The notes under the pieces: generated by a model
The model's input: only the letters and a program-made list of their open reading frames with translations
What the model was told of the DNA's origin: nothing
Databases searched by the model: none
Shown here: positions 60,559 to 64,000 of the stretch, piece after piece
Position numbering within the stretch: position 1 is the first letter of the stretch
Layout of the letters: the number at the start of each line of letters is the position of its first letter
Made by a program: the position numbers and the translations under genes
NCBI GenBank assembly: GCA_003133565.1
Contig: PKYB01000009.1
Location: 1 to 64,000, forward strand
Origin: Solirubrobacterales bacterium
GTDB taxonomy: Bacteria; Actinomycetota; Thermoleophilia; Solirubrobacterales; Solirubrobacteraceae
Reading direction: 5' to 3'
DNA: 64,000 bases

Positions 60559-63500
60559 CTACGGCTGCGACCGCGTGTCGAGATTGTTCAGTTCGTCCGC
60601 TAGAGCGGTGGCCAGGTCATCGACGTCTGGTGCGGTAAACACCGACGCGTGGTTGCCCGGGATTGATCGTGTGCCGATCGGTCCAGCGACGTGTCGATTC
60701 CATCCGAGCTGCGGTCCGCCCATCAGGATCTCGCTGCGCGACGTGTGCAGGACGGTCACGGGCGCGGCCAGGCGCGATGGGCGGTAGCGACGCATGAGCT
60801 GCAGTGCTCCGGCCTGGTCCCACGGATCGTCGAAGCCGCGCGGCCAGGTCTGGAGAGGTCGCTGACCGCGCGTCAGCGCGAGCCCGAGTCGCAGCGCGTT
60901 GCGAACTAGATCGGCCTGTTCCCGCGCACGACGAGCCAACGACTCGCCTCTCACGGTGCGGTCGCGCGCCGCAATGCGCCCACGCCAGCGGAACCCTTCA
61001 GGCGCGACTGTATCGATCAGGATCACCAGCTCGACGCGCGCGCCTGCCGCAATCAGACTGAGCGCCATCTCGAACGCGACGAGGCCGCCGAGCGAGTGCC
61101 CGCCAAGTCGGTACGGGCCCTCCGGATCGCGTGCCCGGACAGCGACTAGGCATGCGGTCGCAATCTCCTGCACGCTGGAGTTGCGCCACGAGGGAACCGC
61201 GGGGTCGACTGCCTGCATGGCATAAACAGGCTGATCGGTGAGCACCGCCGGAAGCACGTTTCGCAGACCGATCACACCGCGCTGGTCCGTCAACACACAG
61301 ATCCATGGTGGCCTTGTACCGGTCGGCCGGAGCGGAATGAGCATGTTTGATGTCGGTACCAACTGCGCCGACTCGATCGCGGTGGCCTGATCCGCCAGGG
61401 TGGTCGACGTAAGCAGTGCACCGACCGACAGTTTCCGGCCGAAGCGATCCTCGACGGCGGCGAGCAGGTGCAGCGCGCTGAGCGAGTCTCCGCCGAGCGC
61501 AAAGAAATCGTCGTCGCCGGCAATTGGCGTCGCGATATCGAGTACCTCGCTCCAGAGCTCAGCGAGACTGCGCTGAGCAGCGTCGGTCACCACTCCCCCA
61601 TTCGCCTTCGCGGCGCCCGCACTGGGGTCCGGTAGAGCACGACGGTCGAGCTTCCCGTTCGGTGTGAGCGGGAGCGCGTCGAGGACGACGATCGCGCTTG
61701 GCAACAGGGCAGCTGGCAGCCGGCTTGCGAGCGTCTCATGGACCCGCGTCAGGTCAGGCGGCGTGCTTGAGGCGGAGACCACGTAGGCCACCAGCTTGCG
61801 CTCGCCGCCTTCGCCACGCACAACGACGGTCGCATCGGCAATCGAGTCCTGATCGGCCAGTGCCTGCGCCAGCTCGCCGGGCTCGATGCGCACGCCGCGG
61901 ATCTTCACTTGATCATCGAGTCTCCCGCGATATTCGAGCAAACCGTCCCGCGTCCAGCACGCCAGATCCCCGGTGCGATATACCCGCACAGGATCAGCCC
62001 CCGTAAATGTGAGCTCGGGGAAGCGCTCAGCCGTCAGCTCTACTCGCCCGAGATAGCCGCGCGCGAGACCGAAGCCAGCGAGCAGCAGCTCACCAGCGAC
62101 GCCCTCTGGAACAGGCCGAAGATGGCGGTCGACGATGTAGGCCTGTGTCCCAGGTAGTGGTCGTCCGATGTACGGGCGGCCCCCGGGCTCGCAGCGATGG
62201 GCTGTCGAGTACGTTGAGTCCTCGCTAGGACCGTAGAGGTTCCAGACGGCACGGATGCCCTGCTGGGCATAGAGCCGATCGATGAGCGCCGCTGGCAGTG
62301 CTTCGCCGCCCAGGCCGACGGTGTGCACAGACCGCGGCAGGTCGCGAACTCGCAGCAGCTCGCTCAGGGCGGACGGGATGGTGTTGACGAACGCGATCTC
62401 GTGACGGAAGTCAGGGTCGCTAAGCGCCAGGATGTCGTCAACGAGCACGATGCGTCCCCCGAGCGCCAGCGTCACGAGGATCTCGAACACGGAGAGGTCG
62501 AAGCTCAGCGAGGTGGACGCGAGCATCCCGTCCCGCTCATCGTCGGCAAACGTTGTCGCGGCCCACGCGACGAGCTGCGCTACCGAGCGATGCTCGACCA
62601 TCACCGCCTTTGGCGTTCCTGTCGAGCCCGATGTATAGATGAGGTGCGAGAGATCGTCAGGCGCCACGGACCGCGCTGGCGACGCCCCGGCGTTATTCGC
62701 GGGCCGGCCGTCGGCGATTAGAACGGCGCAGTGTTCGAGCGTCGGTAGCAGGCTCCGCGACCGCGCATCGGTGACCACGAGCTCGGCCCCGCTGTCGTCG
62801 AGCATGAAGGCCAGTCGTTCGGCTGGGTACCGCGGATCAAGCGGCAGATAAGCCGCGCCGGTACGTTGCACCGCTAGCAGCGCAACGACCATATCGGCCG
62901 TGCGCGCCATAGCGATGCCGACGATCGTGCCGCGGCCCGCACCGAGCTCCGTGAGGTCTGCTGCGAGCTGCTCCGCTCGCGCGCCGATTTCGCCATAGCT
63001 CAGGCGCTCGTCGCCGTGCTCGACTGCGATGCGCTCGGGATGGTCGAGGATCCGCTCGCGAACGAGGACGGGCACGAGCTCTCCGGCGGTGGGCGGGTGA
63101 GCGTCGCTTGTCTCGCCCGAGAGCGCTCGCCGCCGCTGCGGGCTGAGCTCGCAGACGGCCCCCACTGCCGCCTCCGGATCGGACACGCAAACGCGCACCA
63201 TCGCTTCGTAGCGGTCGATGATGCGGATGACCTCATCGACTGGAACGAGCGTCTCGTCGTAGAGCACGTTGACGCGGATCTCGGCATCGCCAAAGGCTTC
63301 GAGCGTCAGCGGAAAATCGAGCTGCTCGATCAGCCGAACGTCACGGCGCTCCCATGCTGGATCGAGGCCACGTAGCACGGCATTCATCGAGGCCGTCTCG
63401 TAGGAGAACAGCGTCTCGGCGATCGGCCGCGAGCGCGCGAGCGCGCTCCAGCGTCGCATCTCCGACAGCGGCGCATGTTCGAACTCGCGCACCGCAAGGT

Positions 63501-64000
63501 TGAATTCGCGAACCCGCGTCATCCACTGCCTCACTGTTTCGTCCGGCTGCAGACGCAGCCGGACCGGCGAGGTCACCATCAGTAGCCCGATGATGCCTTC
63601 GGTATCGAACGGTGGCGATCGACGTCCGGCACGCGTCGTCGCAAACAGCAGGTCGTCGCTGTCAGCCTCCTGCGCAAGGAGCAGTCCGTAGGCGCCTTGG
63701 AGGATGGTTGCTGGGGTGAGCTCGTACGCCGACGCCATGCTGCGCAGCGCGTTCGAGAGTTCCGCGTCGAGCAGTCGCGACATCATGCCGCCGCCGTGCT
63801 CGCTGGAATTCTTCGATCCGTCGGTCGGACGAGCGCCCGGCGCAGGCGTCGGCTCGTCGATCCCATCGAGGACCTCGCGCCAGAACGCCTCGGTCGCGGC
63901 ATCACTGCCGCGGCTCGCCGCCCACTCCGCAAACTGCTCGAACGATGTCGCCGCTTCTTCCTGTCCCGCGCGGCCGGATGGGTTCTCGCGGTAGATCTCG
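60559..64000 (-). CDS. Non-ribosomal peptide synthetase, terminal module (C-term of condensation - adenylation - PCP - thioesterase), 5' end beyond window
   Basis: IYTSGSTGTPKAVMVEHRS, FDLSVFEILVTLALGG, NLYGPSEDSTYS, YRTGDLACW, FFALGGDSLSALHLL (PCP), GHSLGGLVAFEMA (TE). Frame stays open upstream of track ORF start (63786) to base 64000. Confidence 0.95.
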   Translation of the reverse strand, partial: EIYRENPSGRAGQEEAATSFEQFAEWAASRGSDAATEAFWREVLDGIDEPTPAPGARPTDGSKNSSEHGGGMMSRLLDAELSNALRSMASAYELTPATILQGAYGLLLAQEADSDDLLFATTRAGRRSPPFDTEGIIGLLMVTSPVRLRLQPDETVRQWMTRVREFNLAVREFEHAPLSEMRRWSALARSRPIAETLFSYETASMNAVLRGLDPAWERRDVRLIEQLDFPLTLEAFGDAEIRVNVLYDETLVPVDEVIRIIDRYEAMVRVCVSDPEAAVGAVCELSPQRRRALSGETSDAHPPTAGELVPVLVRERILDHPERIAVEHGDERLSYGEIGARAEQLAADLTELGAGRGTIVGIAMARTADMVVALLAVQRTGAAYLPLDPRYPAERLAFMLDDSGAELVVTDARSRSLLPTLEHCAVLIADGRPANNAGASPARSVAPDDLSHLIYTSGSTGTPKAVMVEHRSVAQLVAWAATTFADDERDGMLASTSLSFDLSVFEILVTLALGGRIVLVDDILALSDPDFRHEIAFVNTIPSALSELLRVRDLPRSVHTVGLGGEALPAALIDRLYAQQGIRAVWNLYGPSEDSTYSTAHRCEPGGRPYIGRPLPGTQAYIVDRHLRPVPEGVAGELLLAGFGLARGYLGRVELTAERFPELTFTGADPVRVYRTGDLACWTRDGLLEYRGRLDDQVKIRGVRIEPGELAQALADQDSIADATVVVRGEGGERKLVAYVVSASSTPPDLTRVHETLASRLPAALLPSAIVVLDALPLTPNGKLDRRALPDPSAGAAKANGGVVTDAAQRSLAELWSEVLDIATPIAGDDDFFALGGDSLSALHLLAAVEDRFGRKLSVGALLTSTTLADQATAIESAQLVPTSNMLIPLRPTGTRPPWICVLTDQRGVIGLRNVLPAVLTDQPVYAMQAVDPAVPSWRNSSVQEIATACLVAVRARDPEGPYRLGGHSLGGLVAFEMALSLIAAGARVELVILIDTVAPEGFRWRGRIAARDRTVRGESLARRAREQADLVRNALRLGLALTRGQRPLQTWPRGFDDPWDQAGALQLMRRYRPSRLAAPVTVLHTSRSEILMGGPQLGWNRHVAGPIGTRSIPGNHASVFTAPDVDDLATALADELNNLDTRSQP

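Overview
GC-rich window of mostly housekeeping genes; gene content and order (DapL-type lysine pathway, RNase J, MurT/GatD, F420-type PPOX protein) suggest an actinobacterium, possibly of the Thermoleophilia/Solirubrobacterales type (inference). In order: M16 peptidase, dapB, dapA, RNase J; a frameshifted small membrane gene; MMPL transporter, MBL hydrolase, ABM-like and DUF4389 genes; a methyltransferase and a decayed GST gene; AI-2E exporter; a two-component system; ftsK, RodZ-like, cinA, thpR, recA, recX; miaB, SDR, miaA, dapF, dapL, hflX, dut; a murT / methyltransferase / gatD operon; typA; ferredoxin reductase plus ferredoxin; a complete kdp potassium-uptake locus; PPOX, epimerase and class III aminotransferase; lon, HxlR regulator, GroES-like; zwf and aldose epimerase; Bax inhibitor-1-like, MFS, DUF427, lipoprotein; and the C-terminal module of an NRPS that runs off the right edge. 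Most notable: (i) the kdp locus has order A-C-B, a KdpD split into two genes on opposite strands, and two tandem tiny membrane ORFs (27 aa and a KdpF-like 29-36 aa) missing from the ORF track; (ii) a methyltransferase sits inside the murT-gatD operon; (iii) three decayed or frameshifted genes are spread over several frames (GST, an arginase/agmatinase-like remnant, a His-tailed membrane protein); (iv) a perfect 12-bp hairpin covers the zwf stop and the next start codon. No tRNA, rRNA, CRISPR array or intact transposase was recognised. I found no clearly novel system; the kdp arrangement is the best candidate. All family calls come from reading the translations, not from searches.
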